Shown in pieces: positions 23,871 through 35,161 of a stretch of 64,000 bases of DNA. Location: NCBI GenBank assembly GCA_030765045.1, contig CM060964.1, positions 275,684,888 through 275,748,887 on the forward strand, given 5' to 3'. Each line of letters opens with the position of its first letter. The first letter of the stretch is position 1. Position numbers and translations under genes: made by a program. The stretch is from Tenodera sinensis. Lineage: Eukaryota; Arthropoda; Insecta; Mantodea; Mantidae. A model generated the notes under the pieces. That model was not told where the DNA came from. It worked only from the letters and a program-made list of their open reading frames with translations, and made no database searches.

Positions 23871-25419
23871 GTGTTTTAATAAAAAATAAAGAAATAGTTA
23901 AAAAAGTATAGTAATCATAATTGTTGTGAGGAGTGCGACGAAAAGCACGATATGGAACAGTTGATGAAATAAATGTTAGCCAAGATGGACATAATGGTGA
24001 ATGAAATGAATTCTGGAATTCGGCAGAGGAAACAAATATGAAAACCGAATTGGAAAAATGTAAACTATGGAATAGAAAATATGGGAACAAAAGTGGAAGA
24101 CAAATTGAAAATGTAAACTCCGAAACGGAAAAGATGAGGACGGGAATTCCAATATGAAGACAGGTCTATCGTAGAATACTAACGAGCGACTGGCCGGGTT
24201 TGAGGAAGCCATGGAAGAACTCGACGGAAGCATGAAGGACCTTGGCCAACGTGTTAACGTCCTGGAGTCAATCACACCAGCAAAGAACTGAACTCCATAA
24301 TGGAACAAATGCTCGACGAAAACCTCAAACTGGGTGGATATCTATGGGGGAGGCCTGCGTTCAGCAGTGGACGTTTTACAGCTGAAACGATGCTGTTTAT
24401 GAAATATTTTTATGTATTTCTATATCTCTTGTATCTCGGACATTACTCTTAACAATTGCGACAAATAATTTTATTTAGTTAATGTTTTACCTTTCAGGTT
24501 TATCTAAATAAGTATCTTCTCCCACAAAAACAAGATTTCACAAAAACAGAGGCGAGAAACGCCGAGCCAACTCGGTCGCCCAGGTACTATTTCTTTAAGT
24601 TCAGGAGACACCACGCTGCGGTGATTGTTATGTTCTGACCTGATGAAAGTGACACCCACACAATCTGCAGTGTTGTCAGCTTGTTTTCGATAAAACTAAA
24701 ATATCTCCATAGGAAATTGTCAGAGACAAATACGTAAGATCAAAATGTGTTCCAAATAGCCCGATCTATCACTGGTTTAAATTAATATAATGCCTTCCTT
24801 TCAACGATGTTTTAATCAAAATCGTTAGATTTGTTTTTATAAAATAACAAACAACGAACATTTTCCCATGTAAATGGTAATTTAGGATGGGAGATTTTCT
24901 TAAAACTGTTCATATCAGATGTTGATCATTTCTAAGTATGTATTTATTCGACATTTCGTTTTTCGGTTATGCTGTTCACAGATTCACGCTGCCAATAGTA
25001 GAACTTTATATGCCAAACAGACACAACTTTTCATTTTTTGAAAGCTGTGTCCAGCAAATGGCTCACATTTCCAGCCTTATGCAACATTTGAACATTTGAG
25101 ACCTGGAGACACTGAATGGCCTTTCTGATTCCCAGATTGTGACTAGTGACTCTGTGGCTAGTTTCCTTGGTGGTATTCCAAGAGTAACGTTTATTTAAAC
25201 CGTACATAAACCTTTGCAACCAAACATCACTGTATATTGCCAAGGAAAATTGTTAAAGTAGATAAAGATAGTTAAATTTCTTCAAATATAAACCTACTCG
25301 GGATAGGTATCCTTTCGTGCTAGAAAGAAAATTGAGAACATTTTGTTTTATTTAATGCCCCATTCTTTTGACTGACCTTTTCATTTCATATGATATTGAA
25401 ATTCAACATATAAATTAAA
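23871..25419. other. Intergenic with a possible LINE/SINE 3' tail at 24335-24398
   Basis: The plus strand at 24180-24260 reads in pieces as a coiled-coil-like peptide (GFEEAMEELDGSMKDLGQRV), perhaps a broken gag-type ORF. At 24341-24395, GGGGGAGGCCTGCGTTCAGC followed by AGTGGACGTTTTACAGCTGA resembles the 3' ends of many insect LINEs and SINEs. 24545-24590 is GC-rich. 24700-25020 shares blocks with 11790-12010. No intact gene. Confidence 0.35.
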
Positions 25420-25800
25420 TGATGGGTACCAATGACTTTGGAGGTAGAAAATGTCTTTCTAAATGTTATCTGTTTATACAAAAATCCGATATGTTACGTG
25501 CACATGTCTTTTTCCACTCATTCTTGTACAACTATTTTTACAAAAGCTTATTGTTTTCTCTAGTTCTTGATAATACATTTAAAATTTCAATACAAATTTT
25601 CACAGTTTTAGGCATTAGAAGGCTACAGTAGGTGAAAGCGATAGTCAGATTTTTAAAAAGCAGATCGCTAAGTACTAGCTTTAAAGTTCCATTCCTTTGT
25701 ATGATCACGAGAAGAGAGTAAGGTATTTTAAAATTCAAACCCAAAACAAATAATATCTCGATAATAGCTGTTAATGCCACAAACATTTTCAATTTTTTAA
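25420..25800 (-). repeat. Partial R-family copy, minus strand
   Basis: GTGCACATGTCTTTTTCCAC, ACTCATTCTTGTACAAC, and CAGTAGGTGAAAGCGATAG match the reverse complement of the 3' half of the R copy at 7870-8860 and the 48360-48805 copy. The stretch is diverged and carries no ORF of its own. Confidence 0.55.
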
Positions 25801-25949
25801 AAATAAATTGTGTGCATTAACGATATCTATATATTTTGTAGTACCTACGATTATTCAAAATTCAATTAGAATGAAGAATACGTCACAGGCTATTCCCAAA
25901 AGATTCTGTTATTTCTGCAACTCTTAACGCACGAAGGGTTATCTACTTA

Positions 25950-26125
25950 CCCGAGGGCCGGCTGGAGTGGGCCACCTGGTAGATTACTGTGACGTCTGGT
26001 GGTTATACCTATGATTGCTTTCAAATTCAGAGATCTCAGGTTAGATTCCCGGCTGGAGAATAAGATGTTTTCTCTAGCTGGGATTATTCGCCGTCTTCCG
26101 TAGAGTCTGTAAGTATAACTGCATA
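25950..26125 (+). repeat. Possible tRNA-derived SINE head
   Basis: GGCCGGCTGGAGTGGGCCAC at the start and CAGGTTAGATTCCCGGCTGG some 85 bp later form an A-box and B-box-like pair. The B box differs from GGTTCGANTCC by one base. The spacing is longer than in a tRNA, so this is a weak SINE call. Confidence 0.3.
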
Positions 26126-28149
26126 TAAATGTGCTTATAAAGAAAACCCTAAATAAAACAAATTGAAAGATTATTAGAATAGTAAACGAATGAATATCAT
26201 TGCCGATGAGCAATTATTCCCAAAGTCAGAAGCCGCCGAGATGACTAGATGCTGAAGGCGGCATTTAGAAACACCAATAAGAATGTGTTATATTGTATAT
26301 ATTCAGCTTGTTTGTCTGCAAATATCTTAAAGATATACTATGAGTGTTTTAGTCAATACCATTAAAGTGGTTTTGGAGAACATAAAAACAACGAAAGCTT
26401 TTCCTGTAAAGAGTAGTTTATGGTGAGGATTTTTCATGAAAAGATTTGGTTATCTATCCGACATTTCGTTTTGAGTCATACTGTTCATACACAGATATAG
26501 ACACACACCTACACCCACCCACACCCCCCTCCACAGACACACGCGCGCGTGCCAACCTTTTCATAGAAAATATTTCTTCTTATTTAGAGAAGTTAAAACT
26601 GTATTTCCGGTGAAATATTCACATGAAAGTAATACGAAAATGACAAATTAGTTTTAATTATAGATCGAAAACAGAAAAAGTAATTGAGATTCAATTTAGA
26701 GCCGTTTCTTCTCAACTTAATACGTCGCTAAAACTTAAGGTGTTTGTTTGTCCTGAATAGAGTGTGTCCTGTATCAGAACTGTTGGGGAGAGCAAACCAA
26801 GAAAGTTGCTGCACACCAAAGAGTGTACACTCTAACAAGAGGAAGTACATAATAGTGATACAAAATTACAGCAGCCAAAAAGAAAAGGGGGGAAAAAAAG
26901 AAAAAGAAATTCCATCAAGTGGAGACAAAGAAAGAAAAAACAAACAAGGAAAACAAAAAGGCCTTGGCCTCATTGATGCAAGGTTCTCCTTTTCCACGTT
27001 GTCACTACCAGTAAGTGGGGATCAGTTGTTTTGTAAATACTGATGAGTTCTCTAAGTCTGCCCAAAACTTTCGAACCATGTAGGCCAGCACTATATAAAG
27101 TGAACAAAAGTAATTCGCCACATACTACATCGCAGTCGATAAAAATTCCAAATCAAAAGCCAAACAAAGCTACACCAGCAGGCAATGGTCGAGGATGCTA
27201 CCTCTGTACAAAGGCAACCGTTGAGGAACCTAACACTTAGCGCTTCATTCTTAACATCACATACCAGGAAAAAAAAAGCTAGAAAAAATTAGAAAAAATC
27301 AGCCTACAACCATCCCAGAACTAAGCGTAATCAATTAACAGTAAAGCGAATCAATCTACAAAGTTGGCACCGATGATGCGATAGAATTATCGCAAAACTA
27401 CATACTCTTCTTTGAATTTCAAGAACTTGCAGCATATATTAAGAAAAGTGAAGCTTATAGTATAAGATATTTGTTAATATTGTAAATTAACGTGATAGGT
27501 TGTCATACACAAAGGCAAATGAAAACAGCAGCCAATCGCAAGAGAGCATGAAATAGCTAAGGTAATACGCGGCCTGCACATAGACCACCAACAGTATAGA
27601 AGGCAAAAGAAGTTATACCTGTATCTATAGGTACATGTATTAAGTTAACAAGAGCTAGCTACTCGGTTAAAGGACTTCAAATTCACAAAAAAGCACCAGC
27701 TGCCATCAACATTTCTTTTACTGCGATTTTTATAGACATCCCAGTGATTCCTTTCCATTATATTACACAGAAAAGCGTTTAGCAAGTCAACACCTGGCTA
27801 CGGAAAGTTTGATGTCTATCGCTCTCTGATTGGCTATGCTTCTGTTTGACGTAAACAGAAGCATGACAGCTTGGAGCTTGCGAACTTCTAAGTATATGTT
27901 ATAAGTTTATTGCCATCAGTATGTATATATCAGCCAATGTAAACGTGTATTAGAATAACGTGAAATAAGGTTCTCTGCTTATGTACCTTTACGTTTCATT
28001 GTGAATGATATCCGATACCGCAATTGTTGATGCATAAAATTAATCATTAAAAACAATTTAAAAATAGTAATGATATTTCAATAAAAAATTAATAGAGAAA
28101 CCGAACGCAAAAAGAGGGTAGCCTTGCGAATTTAAAAAGCGGAATAGTA
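26126..28149. other. Intergenic, unrecognised ORFs
   Basis: Includes a C-rich tract with CACACC repeats (26500-26550) and an A/G-rich tract (26875-26965). Frames at 26744-27043 and 27043-27240 overlap by one base and end in a short Cys-containing segment (GCYLCTKATVEEPNT). They have low-complexity Lys-rich sequence and no domain I recognise; they could be remnants of a retroelement gag. 26590-26625 resembles the 5' block of family R. Confidence 0.35.
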
Positions 28150-28262
28150 TCAACGACATGACGCCTGTAGTGGGCAGAGGTGGGGGACGCAGCGGCCGGG
28201 CGGTAAACCTTGGCCCGTGAAGGGCTGTTGCGCTAGGGGTGAAAAAAATAGTAGCAGCGGTT
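28150..28262 (+). repeat. SINE 3' module, plus strand
   Basis: GTAGTGGGCAGAGGTGGGGG, ACGCAGCGGCCGGGCGGTA and TTGGCCCG match, in reverse complement, the module at 54120-54200 and 60190-60260. Here it stands alone without a tRNA head, so this is a 5'-truncated SINE copy or an independent use of the module. Confidence 0.6.
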
Positions 28263-28799
28263 TTTGTGGCGTCGCCTCAGAGAGCAAACGTTCACCTTTC
28301 CCTTGTCTGTCGATGTGAACAGACAAATTTTCTTCGAGTGTATAAGTACGTGAAAACCAACGGACACAAAGTGATCAACGTAAAATATATTTTATGAGTA
28401 TAACTACTGTGAGCACAGTTTTACTTGGTTGGTGTATTATATTATAATACACGTACATTGGTCGGGAACGTCTCAGTGCAAAGAGTGAAAAGATTGAAGC
28501 TTTAAGCACGTTATAACCAGAACTGGTGTCATCCTTTCAAAACAAAACTCACGCCTACCCAGGGAGAGAAACCTCATAGCTTTATCTGCAGCAAAGGGAC
28601 TTTTAGGCACTATTAGACGGCGTAAAGCATTCTTACTTCAAGCATTATTAGCAACGTGTGACCGACAAAATATTATGTAGTCCTGCTTCAAAGGTTACAT
28701 AAACGTGAAGCAAATAAAATAATTGCTTCACCTCTAATCATCTGGTGTTATTACTGCAAATTTGATGTAGGTGTCTTTTGCTCAGAATTTCTTTGTAAT
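28263..28799. other. Intergenic, nothing firm
   Basis: A segment near 28548-28610 (CCCAGGGAGAGAAACCTCA) faintly recalls the TGEKP linker of C2H2 zinc fingers, but no Cys/His spacing supports it. Nothing else is recognised. Confidence 0.3.
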
Positions 28800-28877
28800 C
28801 TGACATAGTGGTAATTACTAGGATTCGTTTTTAATTAAATTTGTTTTTTAATTTATTGTGTGTGTGTGCGTGTGCGT

Positions 28878-28941
<64 letters not shown>

Positions 28942-29275
28942 TGAACCATTTTTGACAAATTCCTTGTTACTTGCTTGAATTTTCTAATACTTATATTTTT
29001 CTCCAATGGAAAGCTGTTATTCCTTTCTTTTTTATGTCCTAAACATGCAATGAGAGTGGAATTTCAAAGTCATCACATAGCGATTTGAATATCGCTTACG
29101 TCTATTTCCCTGTTCCCATTGCACGTGCAATAAATATGTAACTAAACAATTTCTACAAATGTTTTACCTCTATAAAATGAAGTACGAAGTGGAATAAGCG
29201 TTTTTAAGAATCGTATGCGCAAGAGTGTGTGGAGGAAGTCATGTGAGTCCATACATCACATTTTCTAGAAAATAG
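28800..29275 (+). repeat. Partial R-family copy, plus strand, with (TG)n
   Basis: The order matches the 3' half of the copy at 7870-8860: a dinucleotide tract (28858-28937, TG with interspersed CG), AGAGTGAACCATTTTTGAC, a GCAATGAGAGTGGAATTTC block, and the end block GAAGTCATGTGAGTCCATAC. The TG tract sits where the reference copy has poly-T, so different simple repeats expanded at the same place. Confidence 0.6.
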
Positions 29276-29282
29276 TCTGTGT

Positions 29283-29372
29283 ATGTGTCTGAGTGAGAGA
29301 GTGAGTGAGTGAGCGAGCGAGTGAGTGAAAGAGTGAGTGAATGGGTGGTGAGTGAGTGAGTGAGTGAGTGAC
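29283..29372 (+). repeat. (GAGT)n tetranucleotide repeat
   Basis: Imperfect GAGT/GAGC tetramers, starting just after the R-family 3' end, with two short interruptions. Confidence 0.85.
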
Positions 29373-29419
29373 TAGGGTCTAAGGGCCCGTCGACAGCTAG
29401 GTCATTAGGTATGTATCTC

Positions 29420-30060
29420 TGAACACCATAATTCTAAACGGAAATGTTCAATAAATGCCAAACTTGGCAATTAGTATTGTATCTCCAGTGTTGCGACATG
29501 AAAATTTTCAAGAAAATTTCTCCATCCAAACTACCTTTTACATGGAAAAGTTTTGAATATTTTTGATTGTCTCAAAAATAGCTGTAACGATTTTTATGAA
29601 AACACCATATATTAAGTATATTTACACAAAAAATAAGATCCTTAATTTTCGAGGAATGGCCTATGAAGTACTCTGTATTCTGGATGACTTTTGTATTACT
29701 GGTAAACCGTAAGAGATAGATATTATCTTCCACACAAAATGTAGCTCTCATTAAATCACACAACTATGGTCAAATAAAAACTGTTTTAGCACTCACCACT
29801 TCCGAAATGTTCATTCTTATTGATTTGAACTTTCAAATACTTACACTTCTTCAAGTAGTAAGTCGCTATTCGTCTTATGTCGTGGTCGTGCAAAGAGCAT
29901 GGAACTTCGAAGGCATCACATGACGACCAGCTTTTTCGAAATCTGAGCCATAGATTTACATAACTGTATCCTTATACCTACAAAACATGTCTAAATGGTA
30001 ATGAAAATTTGAATTAATACGATTTTATAAGAATAGTTAAAATATAAGTAGAAAGTAGTA
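29420..30060 (+). repeat. R-family copy, plus strand, 3' two-thirds
   Basis: Blocks in the same order as at 8150-8860: TACCTTTTACATGGAAAAG, AAAATAGCTGTAACGATTTT, GGCCTATGAAGTA, CTGGATGACTTTTGTATTAC, GGTAAACCGTAAGAGATAG, a CACACAAAATGTAGCTCTC block, and GTCGTGCAAAGAGCATGGAA. No poly-T tract is present here. Confidence 0.65.
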
Positions 30061-30270
30061 CAATAATCTCTTTCTGAAAGTATGATCCAAGAGGTTTATT
30101 AGCACCTGTTTTAGCACTGAGATATGCCTCACTTTCTTGGTGCTTTTGCGATAAGCAATGGACGCTTGTCATGTTTAGCTGTAAGTCTTTGTTTCATATA
30201 ATGCTCAACTATAATAAATGGGAATAACTATTTGAAGATCTAACTCTGAAGTGTAAACACTTGAACTTAC

Positions 30271-30398
30271 CCGGAAGATTCAGGGAGTGCAGCAATTAAA
30301 TGCCTTTGAAATGTTAAAGCGGCTCTTGCTGTTATTTTAGGAAGTCCACAGTGTTCAGGAGCCTTTGCATTGTTTGGCTGCTCACATTTATTTGGCAT
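30271..30398 (-). CDS. Candidate first coding exon of a host gene
   Basis: On the minus strand an ATG at 30398 opens a frame of 42 codons plus two bases (MPNKCEQPNNAKAPEHCG at its start, RAALTFQRHLIAALPESSG at its end). It ends exactly at GG|GTAAGT, an almost ideal splice donor (30270-30265). The peptide has balanced composition and is not transposon-like. A palindromic CRE-type site (30502-30509) lies about 100 bp upstream in the expected promoter position. I recognise no family, and the next exon is not identified. It could be a chance ORF. Confidence 0.3.
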
Positions 30399-30501
30399 TG
30401 TCCCAAAATCGAGGTTCCTTGCGGAAGAGAGTGAGGAAAAACATAACAATTTGTACTTCTTCCTGGTTGTTGCAGGAATTAGATGTCGATTGTTCGGTGT
30501 G

Positions 30502-30509
30502 TGACGTCA
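30502..30509. promoter_or_regulatory. CRE-like palindrome TGACGTCA
   Basis: A perfect TGACGTCA, the cAMP-response-element consensus bound by CREB/ATF bZIP dimers, within GTGTGTGACGTCACGCAG. It lies upstream of the minus-strand candidate exon. One 8 bp match can occur by chance in 64 kb, so function is inferred only from position. Confidence 0.3.
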
Positions 30510-30763
30510 CGCAGAACAATAGTGGCCTCGTGTACTTACAAGGGTATACACGCCTGGTTCATCCTCCGTGGTGTCATTTGTGGCTATAGGTCCGTAAACT
30601 TAACCTCGTAGCGTGCAAGGGCGCGAAGTCTTTACTCAAGTGTTACGTAGCAAGGTCTTTGGGTTTCTTCCCTACAGATTCATACTAACAGCAGAACCCG
30701 CAACTTCATTCACTTCGATAGGCTAGCTGTGAGGATTCTTGTCTTTTTCTCTCACTCTAACTC

Positions 30764-30783
30764 TGTCTCTGTCTCTGTCTCTG

Positions 30784-30847
<64 letters not shown>
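30764..30847 (+). repeat. (CT)n microsatellite
   Basis: CTCTGT hexamers passing into a long pure CT run that ends at CTCTCTCACGCC. Confidence 0.95.
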
Positions 30848-30849
<2 letters not shown>

Positions 30850-30973
30850 GCCAACCCTTTTTCCCCTCTACCTTTCCAAGTCGTGTGATGTTTTAAAAAC
30901 CGGCAGTAAATTAATTTGTTTTTGCATTCTCCACAGCCGTATCTTTACTGATTAACATGTAACAAAACTTGTT

Positions 30974-31994
30974 AAAGCAAGCCGACATTAACCCGGTTTT
31001 CCACCTACAGCCCATACGAGCAGGAATTACAGAACCTGGTTTCACTCATATTCTCAGCTTTAGAAGGTAGATGTTTATAAAGCCTAGTGGCCTAGAAAAA
31101 CTACCCAATAGCATGCAAATCAGATTTGATGATACAAACTATTGGGTTTATTTCACTACTGATACAATTACTTGCTTCCTGTGTAAGCAAGAAGGCCATG
31201 TAGCAAAACAATGTAGAAGCAATTCCAATGAAGAAACAACAGAGCGAAAACAAACACAATCTGTACCAACAGAGGAGGCCAGAAACCCAGGTATTTCTGA
31301 TTTTCCAGTGCTTACTAGCACAAAAGGCCTTCATAACCTCAACCAACCAAACACTGATGCACAGACCCCTATACTAAAGTGTCAAACCGCCAAACAAGGC
31401 AACATAGAACCTTCTATACCTCCTGTACAATCCAGATCTGTACTTCAGGAAGGAAGTGCTATTCAGAAAACTAACACAAATAGCCCAGAAATTGATACAC
31501 AGAAGACAGCAGCAAAACTAAAAAGAACACACCCATCTAACAGCCCCTACACTTCAGTTGAAGATGACTATGATAATTCATGCTCTGAAACAACTGTTGA
31601 GAAGCAGTCAGACAAAGAGGGAAGCAGCAGTAAGTCTTCTAAGCGTGTGAACAAGAGAGTAAAACCTATTGATAAGAAAGCTCAAATACTTGAAACTTTA
31701 ATCCCACTTAAGCAAATTATTGAGGCCAAACCAGAAGAGTTTATCCTCAACTTTACACAACTGTCTGCTTTCATGCAAAATACAGTGGACACTAACGATA
31801 TAGTTGCAGAGGCCTTAAATTACACTAAAGACTTACAGGGATTGGTAAGTAACCTTAAGAAGTTACATCAATACCTCAAAGGGAAGAGTATTAGAAATAG
31901 AAGCACACGAATTCAAAAACAACTATGCTTAGCAGTAACCTTGGAGAAAACATTAGGAGCAGCACTAGAAGAAGACTTAACTACAAGTTCTTAA
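30974..31994 (+). pseudogene. LINE ORF1 remnant with one zinc knuckle
   Basis: The frame is open from the truncation point, hits a TAG just before ATG 31071 (AGAAGGTAGATG), then runs to TAA 31992-31994. Near its start it has one perfect knuckle, CFLCKQEGHVAKQC (C-X2-C-X4-H-X4-C), then a long Ser/Thr/Lys-rich linker and a helical C-terminal half. ORF1 proteins of such LINEs bind the element RNA. The N-terminal half and any further knuckles are absent. ORF2 starts 28 bp downstream. Confidence 0.75.
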
Positions 31995-32293
31995 GAAATG
32001 CACTTGGTTAAACTTCAAAATTATGGCTCTAACACTATTACAATGGAATATAAACAGTCTCAAAACACAATTTGAGTATTTAAAATTGTTCATGCAGAAT
32101 AATAATCCTGACATCATATGTTAACAAGAAACAAATTTTAAAAATAATGAACTGGTTAAACTTAAATCCTATGAGTGTTACCATAAGAATAGACTAAAGC
32201 CTGGATGTGCTAGTGGTGGTGTAGCCACTTACATTAAGAAATCATTAATGAGTAAAAAAATTATATTACATACCAATCTAGAAGCTGTAGCAG

Positions 32294-35161
32294 CAGTGGC
32301 GTGTGGTTAAGGTATTGGCCAGGGTAAGCAGTCTCATTGTAAATAGTTAAACGAAAATATGCTGATACATAGTACATGCAATTAAAAACAATAGTATCAC
32401 TCTTATCCTGTACATTATTTTGTAACAAAATATTGATGATTTACTTGTCTTATTTGAAGCAGAGCTGTATTCTCCTCCCTTTCTTGGCAAAATCGTCAAT
32501 CACAAGATCATAGAATTTGGGATCCTGTTGTAGATTTACCAGAAGCTCCTTCTCTAGTGCTACCAAACATAAGTTTGAAAGTCTTTCCTGTCCCTGAGTG
32601 TTGCGTGCATAATTTTTTATGGTTTTTAGTTCAGAAAAGCTACGTTCAACTGCAGCACTACTTGCTGGAATAGTTAATACTTACTCGCACAGTTTTGTCA
32701 CTTCACTATACGCTCTGTTCAGTTCATTTTTTTATGAAGGCTAGAAGATCATTCATAGATTTATGATGCTTGTCTCGAGACAAATAAGTGACAGAGAGTT
32801 GTGACCTCAACGCAACAAGGTCAAAGACTGTCCCATAGGATTCTTTTAGTGATTGAAAAGATAATTCTGGAAAATACTATTTGTATTTGTTGAAGTTCTT
32901 AAAATTTAATAATTCCAGAAAACACAGAGACTCAATATTACCAAATATTTCTCTTAGATGGAGTAGAAGCGTATCCAGAACCTCACAATACAACCGTTTG
33001 TAGTGCATTTTCCTATTCAAACCATCACTGCTGGTATGGCGTTTCATAGGCGGTGGATCACCAATGGCTTCGTCAACTTTGTCCCATACTTCATCGAAGG
33101 AATTGCGCTTCTCTTCTAAGGCCCTCTGAAATTCCGTAACTTTCAATAAGCAATATCCAATATCAGATAACTTTGCTTGGAGAATATCATACAGAGTGTC
33201 CGTGATGTGGAATATTATAGCAAACATCTCTTAACATAAATTTGAATGTGAAATCCTCCATTGTGCTTACGAAACCGCGTGCAGCAGTATAAGTATCTTG
33301 ATCCCATTTCTCATTTGCATTTGCAATAGTTTCAAACAATGAAAAAAGTTCTTTTCTGAATTCATATATTCTTTCCACCAAACGAGAGCTGTAGCTCCAG
33401 CGCGTTTGCGAAACACGCGGCAATCTTCTGTGTATCTCATTATCCAGGGCCTCGGTTCTCTTAAAAGACTTGGAAAAAAATGCTGCTATTCCATTAACAG
33501 TCATGAAGAATATCCTGCATTCTCGAATCTGTGAAACCGCCTGTGAAAGAACTAGATTTAATCTATGGGCGAAGCAGTGCACAAATAGAGCTTGGGGAAA
33601 TGATCCTCATACTTTTGCTTGAAGTCCATTTAAATGCCCCGCCATAACAGCCGCACCATCATATGTCTGAGCAACTAGCTTTTCCCCAGAGTCAAATTCA
33701 TCCATGAGTTCCTTTACAATTGTGTATAATGCATCAGCTGACCGATCATCTGAAATAGTTATAAAACGGAGAAATCTTTCTTGGACGTCACCTTCAGCTC
33801 CAACGAATCTCATTACTGCAGAAACTTGGGATAAGTTTGCAGCATCTGTACTTTCATCCAAACTAATGGCAACAAAACTGGTCTCTTTGATTTCTCTCTT
33901 TATCTCCATCATTAAAACATTACTTATTGACTCAATTAAGTCGTTCTAGATCAGATTTGATAGCCCAGTAAACACTGTCCCCTGCTCCATGAAAGTTCTT
34001 AACTTGTCGTCATACAGACAAAGCAGGTTTACAAGTTCTACATAATTCCCCTTGCTGCTGGATTCTGATTATTCATCGTGGCCCCTAAATGCTAATTCCT
34101 GTTTCCCCAAAAAACAAATAATGTCAATTAGGCGTTTCATTACTTCTCAATTTTTTCTTACTAGTTCGTTGTGCTGATTTTCCCTCACTTTCTTCTGAGT
34201 ATCCAGTAAATGGTCAATTCTGGATTTGCCGAATATTTCCAGTAGAATGATGGTTTGGAGATGAGTGCCAGTCAAACTGTGTTTTTTAATTGCTTTATGG
34301 ATGTTCCCCATGTCACTGAACCCGCTACTAGACCATACATTTTTTGTTAGCAAACAGGAGACAACACCAACAATAAAGCTTTTGTTTGTACTGACAACCA
34401 GTAAGCCATTCATTAGTAATATATAGCTGTGAACTGAATTTTCTTACACAGCTTTTCATTGGAATGGTAATGTTTAAGTCAGGCATTGGTCTTCCTTCCT
34501 GCACAACTTTAATCTTTTCTTCATAATTTCTAGAAGAAAAACATCGTGAGATAATATTGCACACAATGCAACCATCCGCGTCTGCAGTTCTGCTCTCCAA
34601 AGAAAGCGAAGATTCCATATTTTGTACCCTCTCCAAGCTGCAAGCACTAGTGTACGCAGCGTTTGAAACTGCTTACCTTGCTCTAGCACGGCACGTGGTA
34701 AACCATCTGAAAATCTATCATAAATCAACTGTTAATAAGATATCAGTGATATCGCACTTGTCATCGAATAATAAAGCTAAACTCACTGCAAAAAGTCACT
34801 CGTTACTTGTGTATTCGCTTGAAGTACACTTATTAAACTGCAACAATGCTGGAAGGTCATTCGCCTAGTCCCGCACTGAACACATGTGCTTCTCTTGAGG
34901 CGATGCCGCGATGGGGCCCGAGCTGACCCGAAAACCTACGGAAACGAGTCCTAACGGACACTGTACATTGTTGCACGCATGATTGCACGTATTGAGAGCG
35001 TATCGTTGTAGAATAAAACTGAAATCTTAGTTCAGGTCAACTGCAGTAGCCAAGCGCTTAACATAGAATCAGATCGTGCTGCTAGATATAATATAAATAA
35101 TTTTGTAGCATTGTACAGGGTAAGCACTGCTTACCTTGCGTACATGGACAACACGCCACTG
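32294..35161 (-). mobile_element. hAT DNA transposon inside the LINE
   Basis: The element is 2868 bp with terminal inverted repeats CAGTGGCGTG (32294) and CACGCCACTG (ends 35161). The similarity continues inward to GGTAAGCAGT-like sequence about 40 bp from each end. It is flanked by a perfect 8 bp duplication, TGTAGCAG (32286-32293 and 35162-35169), the hallmark length for hAT. The LINE reading frame resumes on the other side. It holds one transposase-derived pseudogene on the minus strand. Confidence 0.93.
32450..34728 (-). pseudogene. hAT transposase (ZMYM1-like), broken
   Basis: Transposase catalyses cut-and-paste movement. From the N-terminus it has a TTF/ZMYM-type zinc-binding region (34636-34328; QYKQKLYCWCCLLF), an RNase H-like catalytic core with LDESTD (about 33860) and TYDGAAVMAGHLNG (about 33670), a CFAHRLNLVLS segment (33575), TRW in RLPRVSQTRWSYSS, and a C-terminal dimerisation region with SSAAVERSFSELK (about 32660) ending at TAA 32450-32452. 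Pieces lie in at least three frames (34636, 33912/33582 and 33227 starts), so several frameshifts and stops inactivate it. Confidence 0.88.

Noticed and set aside
24540..24590. Helitron 3' end hairpin
   Set aside because: There is GC-rich self-complementary sequence, but no CTRR terminus followed by T and no matching 5' end.
26744..27240. Two adjoining plus-strand frames with a Cys-containing end
   Set aside because: Low-complexity Lys-rich sequence and only one Cys pair; too little to call a gag protein.
28548..28610. C2H2 zinc-finger remnant (TGEKP-like)
   Set aside because: No Cys-X2-4-Cys/His-X3-His spacing could be found in any frame.
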